Shown piece after piece: positions 43,109 to 54,036 of a DNA stretch of 64,000 nucleotides. Position numbers and translations under genes: made by a program. Below the pieces are notes generated by a model. It ran no database searches and was not told the DNA's origin. It worked only from the letters and a program-made list of their open reading frames with translations. This stretch comes from Symsagittifera roscoffensis. Taxonomy: Eukaryota; Xenacoelomorpha; Acoela; Convolutidae. The stretch is taken from contig NC_087063.1 in assembly GCF_963678635.1 (NCBI RefSeq), positions 66,392,471 to 66,456,470 on the forward strand, given 5' to 3'. Numbering within the stretch: the first letter of the stretch is position 1; each line of letters opens with the position of its first letter.

Positions 43109-45705
43109 CGTGGGCTAAAAAAATGATTATGTTGAGACTGAAAAGTGGTGGTGTTGGGTTGTTCTATAATTTGTTCGTATGTATTATCATTTTGTGAATG
43201 ATGTGTCATTATATGTTGGATGGGGCTTTGTGTTATATTTGGTCTAGAATTTGGATTATTTGTGATTGCTAGGTTTCGGAAATTACTGGGAACTAATGAT
43301 AATGAATGATTTTGTGGTAGGGGTGGCAACTGTGGTGCGGTAGGTGTTATCTCTATATTATTGTGTTTTTGTCTTGTGGATATTTTCGTGTTATATACTT
43401 TTATTTGTGCATCTAGAAGTATTTTGTTTATTGATGATGGAAAAATTCCAAAAAATCCTGCAAATAGTATACGTGCTACACTTGCTTGTCTGTTTACTTT
43501 TGTGTGTATAGCGCATGTGTTATAGACTTCTTTTAAGAGTGAGAAAATAAATCCTATAGATTTAAACATGGCGTATAAGATAGTTAATTTTTCTAAGATG
43601 TAATAGGGCCATCCTAGAAAAGCTAGAATTTTGTTCTTTAGGGTGACAAAACTGAAAATATTTACAGGTGAAATATCTTGTGGTCTGTATTTTTCACCGT
43701 TTAAGTATATGTAGTCTCTAATGTCTTTAAAATATCCGCTACCATCTTGTGTATAAATGTCTGCAAATCCTGCGGTTTTGGCAAGTTTTCTTAAATTCTA
43801 GTCAATTGATTGTCTTTGTATTGTGTCCATTTAGGTTAATAATTCCTGAAATTGTTGTGTTCTAATGTGATGTTGGATATCTGATTTAGAATATATTCCA
43901 ATTGATTGTAAATCAATATTTGGATTACGAGCAATAGCTCTGATGCTTTCGGGTGAAAATTTTTTGAGTGATTGCATTAACGTAGGGTATGGTGTAAAGA
44001 TATAGTCTTTATCTTCATCAGGACTCAATTGTACTACATTGTGGCTGTTTTTTGATCCACATGGGACTGCGGTATCCCAAAAACATGTTCGTCTTGAAAG
44101 TGTGTCGACAAAATGTATTTTATTTTTATAGAATATAGGGTTTCTTTAAAAATAACGTTTGTCTTCAAAAACATATAGTGGTGATACTTTTTTGGTACAA
44201 TTATAAAACCATAAAATATTTCCCTCGTAGTCTAGAAAATTTGATCTGTTTCCTGATAAAAAGTATCCTGCGTAGGTTATTTTTAGTACTGCTAGTGCGA
44301 GTGATTGTAGGATTTGTGTTCTTTCCAGTTCGCATAGTTGGTGAAGTGTTTCTAATTCGGAGAGTGACATTTCTCAAAATATTCGAATTATTGTGTAGTC
44401 TAACTTCATATCTAAGTGGATATCGTAATGAATATTACCGAAATAGGTGCTGTTCATTAGTGATAGTTCTTGTAAACGTGTGCTTTTACTGTCATGTGGT
44501 TTTAGTTTTCCACTAGGTTGACATGTGCTTTTTTGAAAATTAACTGGGATGTATGATTTTCTTCAATTATAGGGTGAGTTGTGGCATAAGGGTCAAATTT
44601 TTTTTGTCCAGTGGTCATGTTGAAACCTTTTTCGTATTCGACAAGTATTTCAGAGTATTGTGTCTTACAAAGTGGATTTCTGTATTTACATGCATTTTCT
44701 GTTTCTTGATAGATTCGGAAACGTGTTAATTTATTTTCTATATCATGAATATTTCTAAAACCATTACGTTGTTTTCGGGATGGATTTACTTGTTCGTGTG
44801 GAATTGATTCTGTAAAATATTTTTCATGAAATTTTATCTTTCGAGCATGTATTTTTGCTACTTGGAATGTTGTGCATGTATCTTCGGGAAACCAAACAGT
44901 TGTTGCTTGAGTTCTTGCTGTAGGGTCATAATAACCTTGATCATTTTTGCAAGGTAGTCTATTTTCTTGATAGATCATTGTGTTATCAGATAAATCTCGT
45001 GTGAGTTGTACTTTTTCGAGTTCTTTTTTCCAATCGAAAAACATTATTTCTCGATATCTTTTATTTTTTGTGTCTGCTTTGCAGTTTGAGGGGTCAATTA
45101 TTCCAATATGTGGCATCCAGTGTTTATCGTGTATGTCATAAGTTAATCTTCTGTGTGCGCCGTTGTATGGTTTTTTTTCGTCTAATTTTATATGTCCTTG
45201 ATATCCTTCAAGTTGTGCTTGGTGTACAGAATCGGCAAAGACTTGGAAATTTACTATTTTCCTGTCTGTGTCTACTTCTCGTGATGTTTAGTCTGAGTAG
45301 TTCGTTTTTACAATCATCGGGATTTAGATGTAAAAGTCGTTCTATATTACTTTGATAGAATGATTCGTGATCAAGTCGGTTCTTATTTCCATTGGAAACT
45401 TGTGAACAGTGTACTTTCTTTTCGGAAAATGTTGGTGTAAATTTATATCCTGTGACTGTTGTTGCTCGGGCTTTTGAGTACAATGTTGCTATTACATTTG
45501 TAGTTTCTATAGCTTGTGGTTCTGTTTCACATTGTGATACTTGATTTATTGCATATTTGTGTAGTGTTTTTTGTTCATTTTCTTCGCAATCGTAGTGTGT
45601 TACTAATAAATCCTGGGGTCCTGTGCGAGGAGAAGGATTTGTGTTTTGGTCGGAAAAAATTAGAAAAAAGATGTGTTGAAATGTTATTATTTTTAGAATA
45701 TACAT
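43105..45705 (-). pseudogene. Envelope-like glycoprotein, interrupted
   Basis: About 850 codons are readable in consecutive pieces: 45,705-45,208, 45,116-44,502, 44,370-44,146, 44,028-43,831, and about 43,800-43,105. It starts with a hydrophobic signal peptide (MYILKIITFQHIFFLIFS), followed by a Cys-bearing ectodomain, an LHQLCELERTQIL and GYFLSGNRSNFL block, a membrane-proximal hydrophobic region with a likely transmembrane segment (VARILFAGFFGIF), and a Pro/Asn-rich tail. The pattern is one I associate with virus-type fusion glycoproteins captured by LTR elements, possibly of chuvirus/gB-like type. That family name is a hypothesis. Frameshifts and stops make this copy inactive as read. Confidence 0.6.
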
Positions 45706-46835
45706 GTGTATGATAATCCTGAGTATGGGTTATAAAATGTGATGTAACCAATTGTGTTTTTTGTATATCTATCGTATTTATATATTACTTCAGTTGTTAT
45801 AAATAGTGGTGGTAGCGATTGAGCTGTTTTATTTGGTGGATTTAATGGGTAGGGATGTTGAACAATATTATTAAGTTTGATCGTGATTTCAAATTTTAAT
45901 TGGAGACTATTTTGTTGAAGTATTTGAATATTGTGTTCTCGAATATCTTCGTTGATATCTTGTCTATATTGTAGTCTATTGAGTGCCCAACTGTGGAGTC
46001 GGTTACTATCTTGATGTTGTCCAAAAAATGGGGGAGGTGCTACGAATGTGTTCCAATCTAATAGTAATGGAGTATTTGATGATGATTGTTCTCGATATCT
46101 AGCATCGAGGTTATTTGGGAAATTTAAAGGGAAAAGTGTCGGTGAAATTTAACTTAATGATGGTGTTGACGGGAGTGATATTGTTTCTGGTAGTGATGAT
46201 GGTGTCCTATCCGTAAAAATGTCTATTGGTTCATTTACTATGTTTGGTTCACCTTGTGTATATGAGAGTGTTGCCCAATATGGTAACCGTGCGGTGGGAT
46301 TGGGGGGGGATTAAAGGGATTTTCACGTATTTGTTCAGATGTTGGTGTTGAACCTAAGTAATCTGAGGTATACTTGAGGTGCTATGTTGTGAAAGGAAAG
46401 TGGGAGTTTCTGGCAATGTACTACTTGAAATTTCTGGAGTAGTTGGTGTTGGTGATTGTGGTATATCAAAATGAACTCTAGGGGTTTGAAAACTTCTGTT
46501 TCGTCGTGGATGTATAATTTGTCTATTTATTTCGACTGTATTTTGGTTTTGACTAATGTTTCTTATTCTGCTTAAGTCTTGTGGTAATTCTTGTGGGGGG
46601 TACAAATTATATGTTGGTTCATTTAGAGGTGCCTGTCGCTGAACTGGTTCTAATGGTTCGGATAAGCGAGCGTGTCGTTCTTCAAAAGTGTATGGATTAT
46701 CTTGAAAAGAAATTCGTGTGGATGTTTGGGGGTTTTGGGTAGATGTGGGTATTGCTGGGTTTTCTTGGAATGATGTCGGTGAAGACTGATTTTGTGATTG
46801 TTGGTTAGCAATTTTTGAAAGTGTCTGATTGATTT
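45693..46835 (-). pseudogene. Pro/Ser/Gln-rich ORF upstream of the envelope-like gene
   Basis: The 5' part (46,835-46,354) is disordered, with many Pro, Ser, Thr, Gln and Asn. The 3' part (about 46,130-45,693) is more structured (LLLDWNTFVAPPPFF, LHSWALNRLQYRQDI, LKFEITIKLNNIV). A frame change lies near the C/G homopolymer at 46,303. The stop overlaps the envelope start codon by 13 nt, suggesting re-initiation or a sub-genomic message. No family recognised. Confidence 0.45.
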
Positions 46836-47487
46836 TTTCTAGTGGGAAGATTTATGTTTATTGTAGTATTCTTCAATGAAAAGAATTAAAAGGATTGTTG
46901 CTAAGGCGAATGTGACTATTGCTTTTTTTACACATTTGCTTATTGTCAGTATTAGGGATGATAAAAATATGATGAAAATTACAAAAGTAAAAAAATATCT
47001 GTTCTACTAAAAATTGTTCATATCATTTAAATAGACTTTTAATTATCGTACCTGTGAATAAGATCAAGTATCAGGGAAAGTTGGAGATATATTTCATATA
47101 GGGAGTAGAAAATTTAAAAAATGTTGCAAAAGATTATTAAAATGATTATTTCAAAACTATCAAATAGAAATATGAACAAAAGTTTGAATAGTATGAAAAA
47201 GTTTATTAAAAAATTTAAAATTGTATTTTTGAAGATATTGACTGATTGAGAGAAGAGCATTTAAGAAATGATTTCTTCGTCGAAAATTTTTGTTGTTTGA
47301 GGCAAGATTCAAGTGTGGTCGAGTTATTTATGGATTTTTTGACAAGTGGGTTGAGTTTTGTGAAAATTTGTTGGGGGCTGATTTTATGGTGTTCGGGAGG
47401 TCTTCTTTGCTTTATTTTTATTTGTCGGGTGATCTGGGGTAATTTTGAAATATTTGTACTTTAGGCCAAATGAATACGGTCCTTTTT

Positions 47488-47935
47488 TTACTTTAGGCTA
47501 ATTTGCCATTTTTGGTTGGAGGGTTTTTGAGGTCTAAGTTGGGAAAATATTGTTAATTTTTGCGTTATTAGATAGGGGATTTTAGATTGTGGGATGAATG
47601 ATTTGTAGTTTTTACGTGTTTGATTTCTAAGTCGTGATGATTCTCTATCTTCTGATTTTTCTACTTGTTCTTGTGGTAAAATTGTTTCTATCATTTTCCT
47701 GTTTTTTCTTTTTTTTTGAGATATTTTTTGGTCTTGTATTTTTTTTTGTTGTTTTTAGCTTTAATTTGTGTTTGATTATGATTTTCTTGATGAATGTTGT
47801 GTTGTTCAGCAATTTCTTTTTCTTTATGTGCGTGAATTTGAATATTTTTTAAACCTGTAAAAGAATATAATTGAGTTAATTCGCGTAGTGCGTATTCTTT
47901 TGGGTAGTAGGGCAATAGATTGTTTCGATGTTGAA
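47488..47935 (-). pseudogene. C-terminal tail of the pol polyprotein
   Basis: The frames 47,915-47,691 and 47,694-47,488 start LLPYYPKEYALRELTQLYSF, a typical end of retroviral-type integrases. A Lys/Gln-rich basic tail follows (AHKEKEIAEQ and so on). They are offset from the GPY module by the A-run at 47,940. Confidence 0.55.
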
Positions 47936-48660
47936 CAATTTTTTTTTAGTTGAATTTGTAAGTTTATACATCACGTCAGTGGGTTTGGCAATTATTTGGT
48001 ATGGTCCTTTTCGAAGGGGTTGTAATTTTTTAGAGATTCTTTTTTGCGTATTAAAGTTAGGTATTAAGACAAATGTTCCAATTTTTAAATCTATGGCTGG
48101 TGTAAAGCGTGAATTGATTTGATCGTTAATGTTTTGCCTTTGTATTAATTTCTTTGTTACTTTTTGGTAAATTTCGTTGTGTTTTTTATCTCTTTTTAAA
48201 ATCCATTAAAACCTAGTAAAGGTAGGTTATAACAAATTGAGTCTTTATTTGGTTGGCAATAACCTTGAGCATTTTTATGAGAATTTGCTGTAAACATAAT
48301 TGGTTTACGTGGCTTTTGATCAAAAACCATTTCGTATAGTGACATTCCTAAAGTTGTCGTAATTTGTGAATTGTATGCTGAGGGAAATAATTTTACATCT
48401 GCTGACCATTCTGTGTATTTTGTATCCTTTCCATTTATGATACATCGGAGATATTCTTGTAGTGAACGGTTCATACCTTCGACTAAACTGTTCAAGTGTA
48501 ATTTTGTCTGTTGAGGGAGAAAAATATTGTCAATTTCTAGTTTTGATAGGGGAAATTTGTCAAGTGGGTCATGGAGGTCAAAAACTTGATTTATTGTGTA
48601 TTTTGAATCGTTATTTTGCGGTCCTGATAAATTTATTTTATCGGTTAATTTTTTTTTTCG
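47936..48660 (-). pseudogene. Integrase, shortened, with GPY/F module
   Basis: The readable parts are the C-terminal half of the catalytic core, including the Glu-bearing helix (NSLVEGMNRSLQEYLR), then TTTLGMSLYEMVF, and a GPY/F module (GTFVLIPNF and LQPLRKGPYQIIA) at about 47,960-48,060. The HHCC zinc module and the first two catalytic Asp residues are absent: only about 170 bp separate the RNase H tether from the Glu helix. This is an internal deletion, so the element could not integrate on its own. Confidence 0.7.
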
Positions 48661-48661
48661 A

Positions 48662-49500
48662 TTAATTGAAAAAATGTTTTTTTTTATGTGAGTGTTGTTT
48701 TATTCTTTTTTGTTGAGTGTTATTTTTTATCCATTGTGAACATGGAATTGTTTTAAAAGTTGATGTGCCTAGTAAATCAACTTCATAGTGATTATCCTGG
48801 CAATCTAAGTAGAGTGGAAAATGTTGAAGGTTATTTATCTGTGATTGATCAATATCAGTTTTTACTGCATATTTGCATTCTAATCGGGGTGATGTTTCAT
48901 CTTTTGCGAGATAAAAATTAATATTTTGTGGTATTTCAACTGTAGTTTTTCTTGTGAATAATTCAGGTGGCGTATTTTGACTTAATGTATCTGGTAACGC
49001 AAGGTTTTTTCCTGCTGTCCAAACTACATGTAGGTTTGAAAATTTCATTAGAATTAGTTGAAATCTATAAACTCTATGATTTGGATTAGACTTTTGTGTA
49101 AAGAGAAATATAATTATTTGTGATCTGTGAATAGAATTGTTGGGTGTTTTGATCCAAGTATCAGAAATTCATATTCTGTAAGTGTATAAATTATAGCTGT
49201 ACATTCTCTCATTAGAGTTGAGAGTCGCAGCTCTGCTTGAGTGAATAATCGTGAATTTGCTGATATAAGGTTCATTTATTTTGTTCCACTATGTGATTGT
49301 AGCAATGCTGCGCCGATGCCAAAAATAGAAGCATCGCACATTGCATAGAATGGTTGATTTGGATCTGGAATTGTATTTGAAATTTGTTCAGTTAAAAGTT
49401 TTTTAATTTCCTCAAATCGTGTTTGATGTTCAGTGGTCCATTCAAAATTATTTTGTTGTCTGAGGATATTATAGAAGGGTGTTAAGTATAATTGCATTTT
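48662..49500 (-). pseudogene. RNase H and tether of the 17.65-kb element
   Basis: The frame 49,497-49,276 gives FEWTTEHQTRFEEIKKLL and FYAMCDASIFGIGAALLQ (the first RNase H Asp). 49,260-49,100 gives LSTLMRECTAIIYTL (the Glu block) and TILFTDHK. 49,048-48,662 gives NLHVVWTAGKNLALPDTLSQ, the end of RNase H, and a linker. Stops and shifts separate the pieces. Confidence 0.75.
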
Positions 49501-50280
49501 GTAATATATTTACTTAAGAAATTTAACATTCCAAGGAATTCTTGGATTTTCTTTTTATTTGTAGGTGGCTGAAGTTTTTGAATGGCATCAATGCGTGATT
49601 TTAATGTAGTGATAGTTTCTCGTTCTATATTATGTCCTAAAAATTTAACGCGTGTTAGAAAGAAGTGTGATTTATCGGGAGCTGCCTTCAGATTTTTGTT
49701 CTGAAGTATTTTATGATACTGTTCTAAAACTGTAAACATTTCATCTTTAATTTGTGATTGCATAAAAACATCATCTAAGTATGCAATTGCATTTTTCTTG
49801 AGTATTAATGGTCTAAAAATTTTACTCATAAAAGCTGAAAAAGCCGCTGGTCCTATGAATATTCCATAGAATAAGCGAATGAATTCATATTGTTGATTTC
49901 CATAACAAAATGTGTTAAACGTCGTGATTGTTCATCTAGTGGCATTTGATTATAAGCACTATTCATATCTGCGGTTGTGAAATTTTTACCATTTATCTTT
50001 GTTAAGATAACTTGTATGGGTTCAATAGGCCAATTGCATTTTGATTCGTCAATTAGTGAATTGAGATATCTAGCGTCTAAAACTATTTTTAGTGATTCAC
50101 CTTTTGCTAGAATGATAACAGGGTTGATAAAATTGTTAACTTTTGATTGTTCTTCCTTATTTACTGGTGAGATAATTTTGTACTGTTCTAAAAAGTCAAG
50201 TAATCTGTTTACCTTGTCATGTAAGTGAATTGGGTCTTTTACTGGCTCTGTTTTTTGAAAACTGCGTCGGGTTTTAACGG
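49482..50280 (-). pseudogene. Reverse transcriptase of the 17.65-kb element
   Basis: Readable blocks are INPVIILAKGESLKIVLDAR, TADMNSAYNQMPLDEQSRR (motif A), YEFIRLFYGIFIGPAAFSAF (motif B) and AIAYLDDVFM with catalytic YLDD (motif C, about 49,770). VKFLGHNIERETI and FLGMLNFLSKYI follow. The RT lies in the Ty3 range but belongs to a distinctive group with a VLDARYLNS block. A frameshift lies near 49,910, and another separates it from the upstream linker. Confidence 0.8.
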
Positions 50281-50360
50281 GAGATGTGGCGATGAACTAA
50301 TTTTTCCAACATCAAATTTTGAAGTTGCGTAGACTGTTGAATATTTTAACAGCTGTTTTT

Positions 50361-50795
50361 CTAATTATCAAATTCAATTTGTGTAATTTGTGAATGTTCA
50401 AGATTAAACATTGTTAAAAATTTATGTTTTTCTTTCGTGTAATTTGTTATATTGAATGTTGGTTTAAAATATGGTGTTTTTGTGAAGTAATATGTGTTTC
50501 TTTTTTCATTACTTATGATATTATTTATGGATAATTCCTCGTCAAGAATTGTTGATTGGCAAATATCTAATAATTGGAGTATAATATTAACGCGGTAGAC
50601 TACTTCATTTATAGGTGAAATTGTAGCATTTGTTTCACAATATCCTGAAAGTCCTAAGGGTAATGTTACTTGATATGGTGTATTATTATACACGTGTAAT
50701 GAAATGATGTCGGAGTTCGTGTTTTTCGAATATTTTAAAGATGAGATTGTAATTTTGAAAAATTTGTGGATAGGTTTAAATTCGAAGTCTGACAT
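50361..50795 (-). CDS. Protease-RT linker region
   Basis: A 144-codon frame between protease and RT. It has no recognisable catalytic motif and is rich in Ile, Asn, Thr and Tyr, with a beta-strand-like character (NTPYQVTLPLGLSGYC). Position indicates a connecting part of the pol polyprotein. Confidence 0.5.
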   Translation of the reverse strand: MSDFEFKPIHKFFKITISSLKYSKNTNSDIISLHVYNNTPYQVTLPLGLSGYCETNATISPINEVVYRVNIILQLLDICQSTILDEELSINNIISNEKRNTYYFTKTPYFKPTFNITNYTKEKHKFLTMFNLEHSQITQIEFDN

Positions 50796-50948
50796 GAAAA
50801 TTTGTTGTTTATTTTGACTTTTTTTATACTGGTGAACTTGTTTTATTGAAAAATTATTTTTATTTCCTGATATTGTTTTCAGGTGTTTCCGTTGTTGATT
50901 GTAAATTGGATAAAATTTTGATAAGAATGATGGTTGTTTGTTTAATCT

Positions 50949-51602
50949 TTAGAAGAATGTTAGGGCAGTATTTATTGTTTTTGTGTATTTATCTTTGATA
51001 TGGATCTTACTATTTAAGATGTTGATTGTTGGTATATATTTAGATATAAATAGTATGCCAATGATATTGTAATTAATATCAAAAATATGAAATATTTGTT
51101 TAAATGGTTTGTTTAAAATTTTGTTTTGTTCTATTGTTCTCTTGGGAAGACGAAATAATTGGACGTTTCCATAATTTACTAATGTTGATCCTTGTGCTAT
51201 TGCTAATTTACCAGAGGTTTCAAGAGATGTTAATTTTGGATGCAATGTTTTGATTTCGTTCCATGTGGGAATATTAATTATATTTGATTCTGCTCCTGAG
51301 TCAATTAAAAAATCAATTTCAAGATATGGTGGTTGAAATTCTTTGTTTCTTGGGCTTTCTAAGATAAATGGAATTGTCCAAATTTTTTCTCTTGGTTGTT
51401 CTTTTTGTATATTTTGATAAATATGTTTTTTGTTTGAGCATTGTGTTTCGTCTTTTTTATCGGGTTTAATTACCGTGTTAATTCCGTTTACTTCTTGTGT
51501 AGTTTGTGTATTATCAATGGGTCCAATATAGTAATTGTGAAGGAGTTCCAATTGATTTTCATAAATACGTGAAATAAAAGGTTGTTCATATGATAGGTTC
51601 AT
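50949..51602 (-). CDS. Aspartic protease of the 17.65-kb element
   Basis: The 217-codon frame has the retropepsin signature LEIDFLIDSGAESNIINI (catalytic Asp in DSGA). A second conserved block ILFISKYIPTINI follows near the C-terminus, in place of the common ILG motif. It would cleave the Gag-Pol polyprotein. The start overlaps the end of the Asn/Ser/Arg-rich ORF by 17 nt in another frame, compatible with programmed or accidental frameshifting. Confidence 0.7.
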   Translation of the reverse strand: MNLSYEQPFISRIYENQLELLHNYYIGPIDNTQTTQEVNGINTVIKPDKKDETQCSNKKHIYQNIQKEQPREKIWTIPFILESPRNKEFQPPYLEIDFLIDSGAESNIINIPTWNEIKTLHPKLTSLETSGKLAIAQGSTLVNYGNVQLFRLPKRTIEQNKILNKPFKQIFHIFDINYNIIGILFISKYIPTINILNSKIHIKDKYTKTINTALTFF

Positions 51603-52362
51603 AGTCGTTTTTGACTGTTATCATATTTACAGAGATGGTACTATCTGTATCACTTTCTGTATCTGACGATTGACAATTTATATGATTTAGTTGTAATTCG
51701 TTACTTCCTGTGTCATCAATACCTGGGGGGTCTGAAATTGTTTCATCATTTGTCTGCACTTGATTAATGTGTCTTTGATGTTTTGGTGTGCTACTTCTGT
51801 ATCGATGTTTAGAATCAGGATAGCGGTTAATATTCCTATGTGGTGACTGGGAATAATTTCTGTATCGATTATTGTAACTTGAGTTTCGATTTTGTGAATA
51901 ATTTCGTGATCTGTTTTGATAATTATCGTTTGATTTGTGAAAGTTTGATCTATTATATGAATTATTCCTTAATCCAATGTTCGGGTAATTCTGATTTCGA
52001 TTGTTTGAATAACTTCTATTTCTATTATTTGAATAGTTTCTATTTCTGTTGTATGATGAATTTCGTGATTGATTATTGGAATAGTGTCTATTCCTTGGGT
52101 TTGATTGAGAACTGGATCCAGAAACAAATTCTGTTGTATTGGAATTCGATCGTGAATAGTTATTTTGGTTATTTTGGCTATTCGATCGGTTATATCTAAT
52201 TTGTGCGAAATTTCGTGTATTTCCTCGATTGGGTGATCTACCTCTATAACTTGAGTTATATGGTGATTGATTCCTTGTGTAATTTGAGTTGCTCGGAAGT
52301 GGTTTTCCTGAACTGTTATTACTACATATATTTTTGTTTGGTAGATTTTGGTCTTTTTTCAT
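51586..52362 (-). CDS. Asn/Ser/Arg/Tyr-rich nucleocapsid-like region
   Basis: A 258-codon frame dominated by NRNYSNNRNRSYSNN-like repeats, ending in an acidic Asp/Ser-rich segment. Such low-complexity basic sequence suits RNA binding in a Gag C-terminal region. It follows the zinc knuckle directly. Confidence 0.65.
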   Translation of the reverse strand: MKKDQNLPNKNICSNNSSGKPLPSNSNYTRNQSPYNSSYRGRSPNRGNTRNFAQIRYNRSNSQNNQNNYSRSNSNTTEFVSGSSSQSNPRNRHYSNNQSRNSSYNRNRNYSNNRNRSYSNNRNQNYPNIGLRNNSYNRSNFHKSNDNYQNRSRNYSQNRNSSYNNRYRNYSQSPHRNINRYPDSKHRYRSSTPKHQRHINQVQTNDETISDPPGIDDTGSNELQLNHINCQSSDTESDTDSTISVNMITVKNDYEPII

Positions 52363-52371
52363 GTATTGATA

Positions 52372-52832
52372 GAATGATTTATTTGGTTCTTTGTTTTTTT
52401 GAGGTTTATTCTGATTGTCTTGTTGTTTTTGTCTACGTTCGGAAATACTGTGTCCGTATCGTCGGCAATAATTACACCATTTTTTGAAGGATGGTTTGCC
52501 TTTAAAGTTTGGATGTTTTTCGTAGATATTTAGTATTTCAGTGATTTTTTCAATCAGGTCTGTGTCTGATTCTTGTATGTTATTTATATGTGTAGTATTT
52601 ATTCAAATCCGATTAACATATTGTAGTTTTAGATTTTCTGTTTCTTCGAGTTTCATTGTGATTTCTTTTTGTTCTAGTTTATCTACTAATTTTCGAAAAT
52701 CTAAATCTGGTTCTCGAATTGAGGAAGGATGAGATGCTCTCTTTTTATAGCTATTTTCCTTAATTGAGGTGTTAAGGTCATCATCAAAATTTCTGTCATT
52801 TTTGTGTTTTTGTAATCATGTGTATTATGTGA
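52372..52832 (-). pseudogene. Gag C-terminal part with a degenerate zinc knuckle
   Basis: Minus-strand translation gives TEILMMTLTPQLRKIAIKRA, a Lys/Glu-rich helix, and near 52,440-52,500 the knuckle-like WCNYCRRYGHSISER. C, C and H are in CCHC spacing but the fourth ligand is replaced by Glu. One stop interrupts it near 52,610. Confidence 0.55.
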
Positions 52833-53735
52833 CTATGCTTTTCGAACTCGTGTTTCGATTCGTACTGCTAATTGTTTAATTGTTTCATTTGGTAATCTGC
52901 GCATTTCGTTGCATAAAACTCTTTGATGTTGTTTGTTTCTTTCAGAATCAAACATTTTTGAAAATTCTTGTGTGAATCTTTTCCAGTCTGATTTTATTTC
53001 TATGGGTAATACTGAAAACCATTTTTGAGCTGCGCCATATAGGGTTGTTTGTTTTAACGCTGTGCGTCTATGTATCCAATTTTGATGTAGTGGCGTAATA
53101 ATTGGTTCGGGTCCTGTATTTAAAATTAAATTTGCTGTTACTGCATTTAGATAATCTTCTACAGAATATTCAGGGTCTGTTCCTGTGAATACCATTAATG
53201 GTTTATTCGATGTTTTTGATGATCCACCCATGAGGTATGGATTCATAATCATCTTTAGTGATTCTGCGGCATTTGGCATTTGTGAAAAATTTGAAAGTTG
53301 ACTTTTTGTGATTTCATGTTGCTGAAGGTAATATGGAAGCGCTATTTCATTTTGCATTTGTGTTGGTTGATAAGAATGCATTAACATTGGGTTATGTGGT
53401 TGTATTGGTTGAAAAGATTGTGTGTTAAATGGGTTTTGTATATGCATTTGTTGTGGATTTTGTATATCTGTTGGGTTTTGTGAATAAATTTTCATTTTTT
53501 GAGATGGTTGAGATTGTCGCAGTCTCTGTGTGCGATATTCTTTAGTATATGGTGCAAAAATATCTGGTTGATGATAATCATCGTCATCAGATGATATATA
53601 GTTTGTATTATATGGTGTATGTTGTTTATTTTTGTTTTGTTGAAAAAATGGGTAATTTTCACTATAATCTTGTGTAGGTTGTGGATTATCTGGAAAATTT
53701 ACTGAATTAGTCGATGTTTTTGGGAGATTCCAATA
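52833..53735 (-). CDS. Gag capsid region of the 17.65-kb element
   Basis: The frame is open from about 53,735 to 52,833. The N-terminal part is Pro/Gln/Asn-rich. The C-terminal part is capsid-like: MVFTGTDPEYSVEDYLNAV, LKQTTLYGAAQKWFSVLP, W.RFTQEFSKMF and EMRRLPNETIKQLAVRIE, as in Ty3-type Gag. It ends by frameshift into the zinc-knuckle frame. Confidence 0.7.
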   Translation of the reverse strand, partial: YWNLPKTSTNSVNFPDNPQPTQDYSENYPFFQQNKNKQHTPYNTNYISSDDDDYHQPDIFAPYTKEYRTQRLRQSQPSQKMKIYSQNPTDIQNPQQMHIQNPFNTQSFQPIQPHNPMLMHSYQPTQMQNEIALPYYLQQHEITKSQLSNFSQMPNAAESLKMIMNPYLMGGSSKTSNKPLMVFTGTDPEYSVEDYLNAVTANLILNTGPEPIITPLHQNWIHRRTALKQTTLYGAAQKWFSVLPIEIKSDWKRFTQEFSKMFDSERNKQHQRVLCNEMRRLPNETIKQLAVRIETRVRKA

Positions 53736-53758
53736 ATGGAACAGACGTGATTTAAATG

Positions 53759-53998
53759 TTATGTATTTTGTCGGGGAGGTTGGTTTGTTCTTGGTTGGTG
53801 AGCATAATTATAATTGTGTTCTGCAAATGTGTTTCTTGTGAACGGTTTTCGTGTTTTTGACGGTATTGTCATTGGTCTATACGTTTGATAGTCCATATGA
53901 GAATATTTTGGAGCAACCGATTGTTTAACGGTTGATTGTAAGGTTATCTGTGTTATTGATGTATTTGTATTTCTTGTTGTTGTCAGATTGGGGTGCAT
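53759..53998 (-). CDS. Gag connecting region
   Basis: A Thr/Gln/Pro-rich 79-codon frame whose opening extends upstream past its ATG into the end of the 320-codon ORF. It is probably a continuation of one long Gag, in another frame. Confidence 0.4.
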   Translation of the reverse strand: MHPNLTTTRNTNTSITQITLQSTVKQSVAPKYSHMDYQTYRPMTIPSKTRKPFTRNTFAEHNYNYAHQPRTNQPPRQNT

Positions 53999-54036
53999 TG
54001 GTGTAGTTGTTGCTGCTGTTTGGACGATTTCTTCAT

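Noticed and set aside
47246-47464. Plus-strand ORF with hydrophobic segments
   Set aside because: It lies in the 17.65-kb element antisense to a broken pol tail region, and no motif supports it.
51840-52487. Plus-strand ORFs of 94-119 codons
   Set aside because: They are antisense shadows of the Asn/Ser/Arg-rich Gag region, with Tyr/Cys/Phe-rich low-complexity composition.
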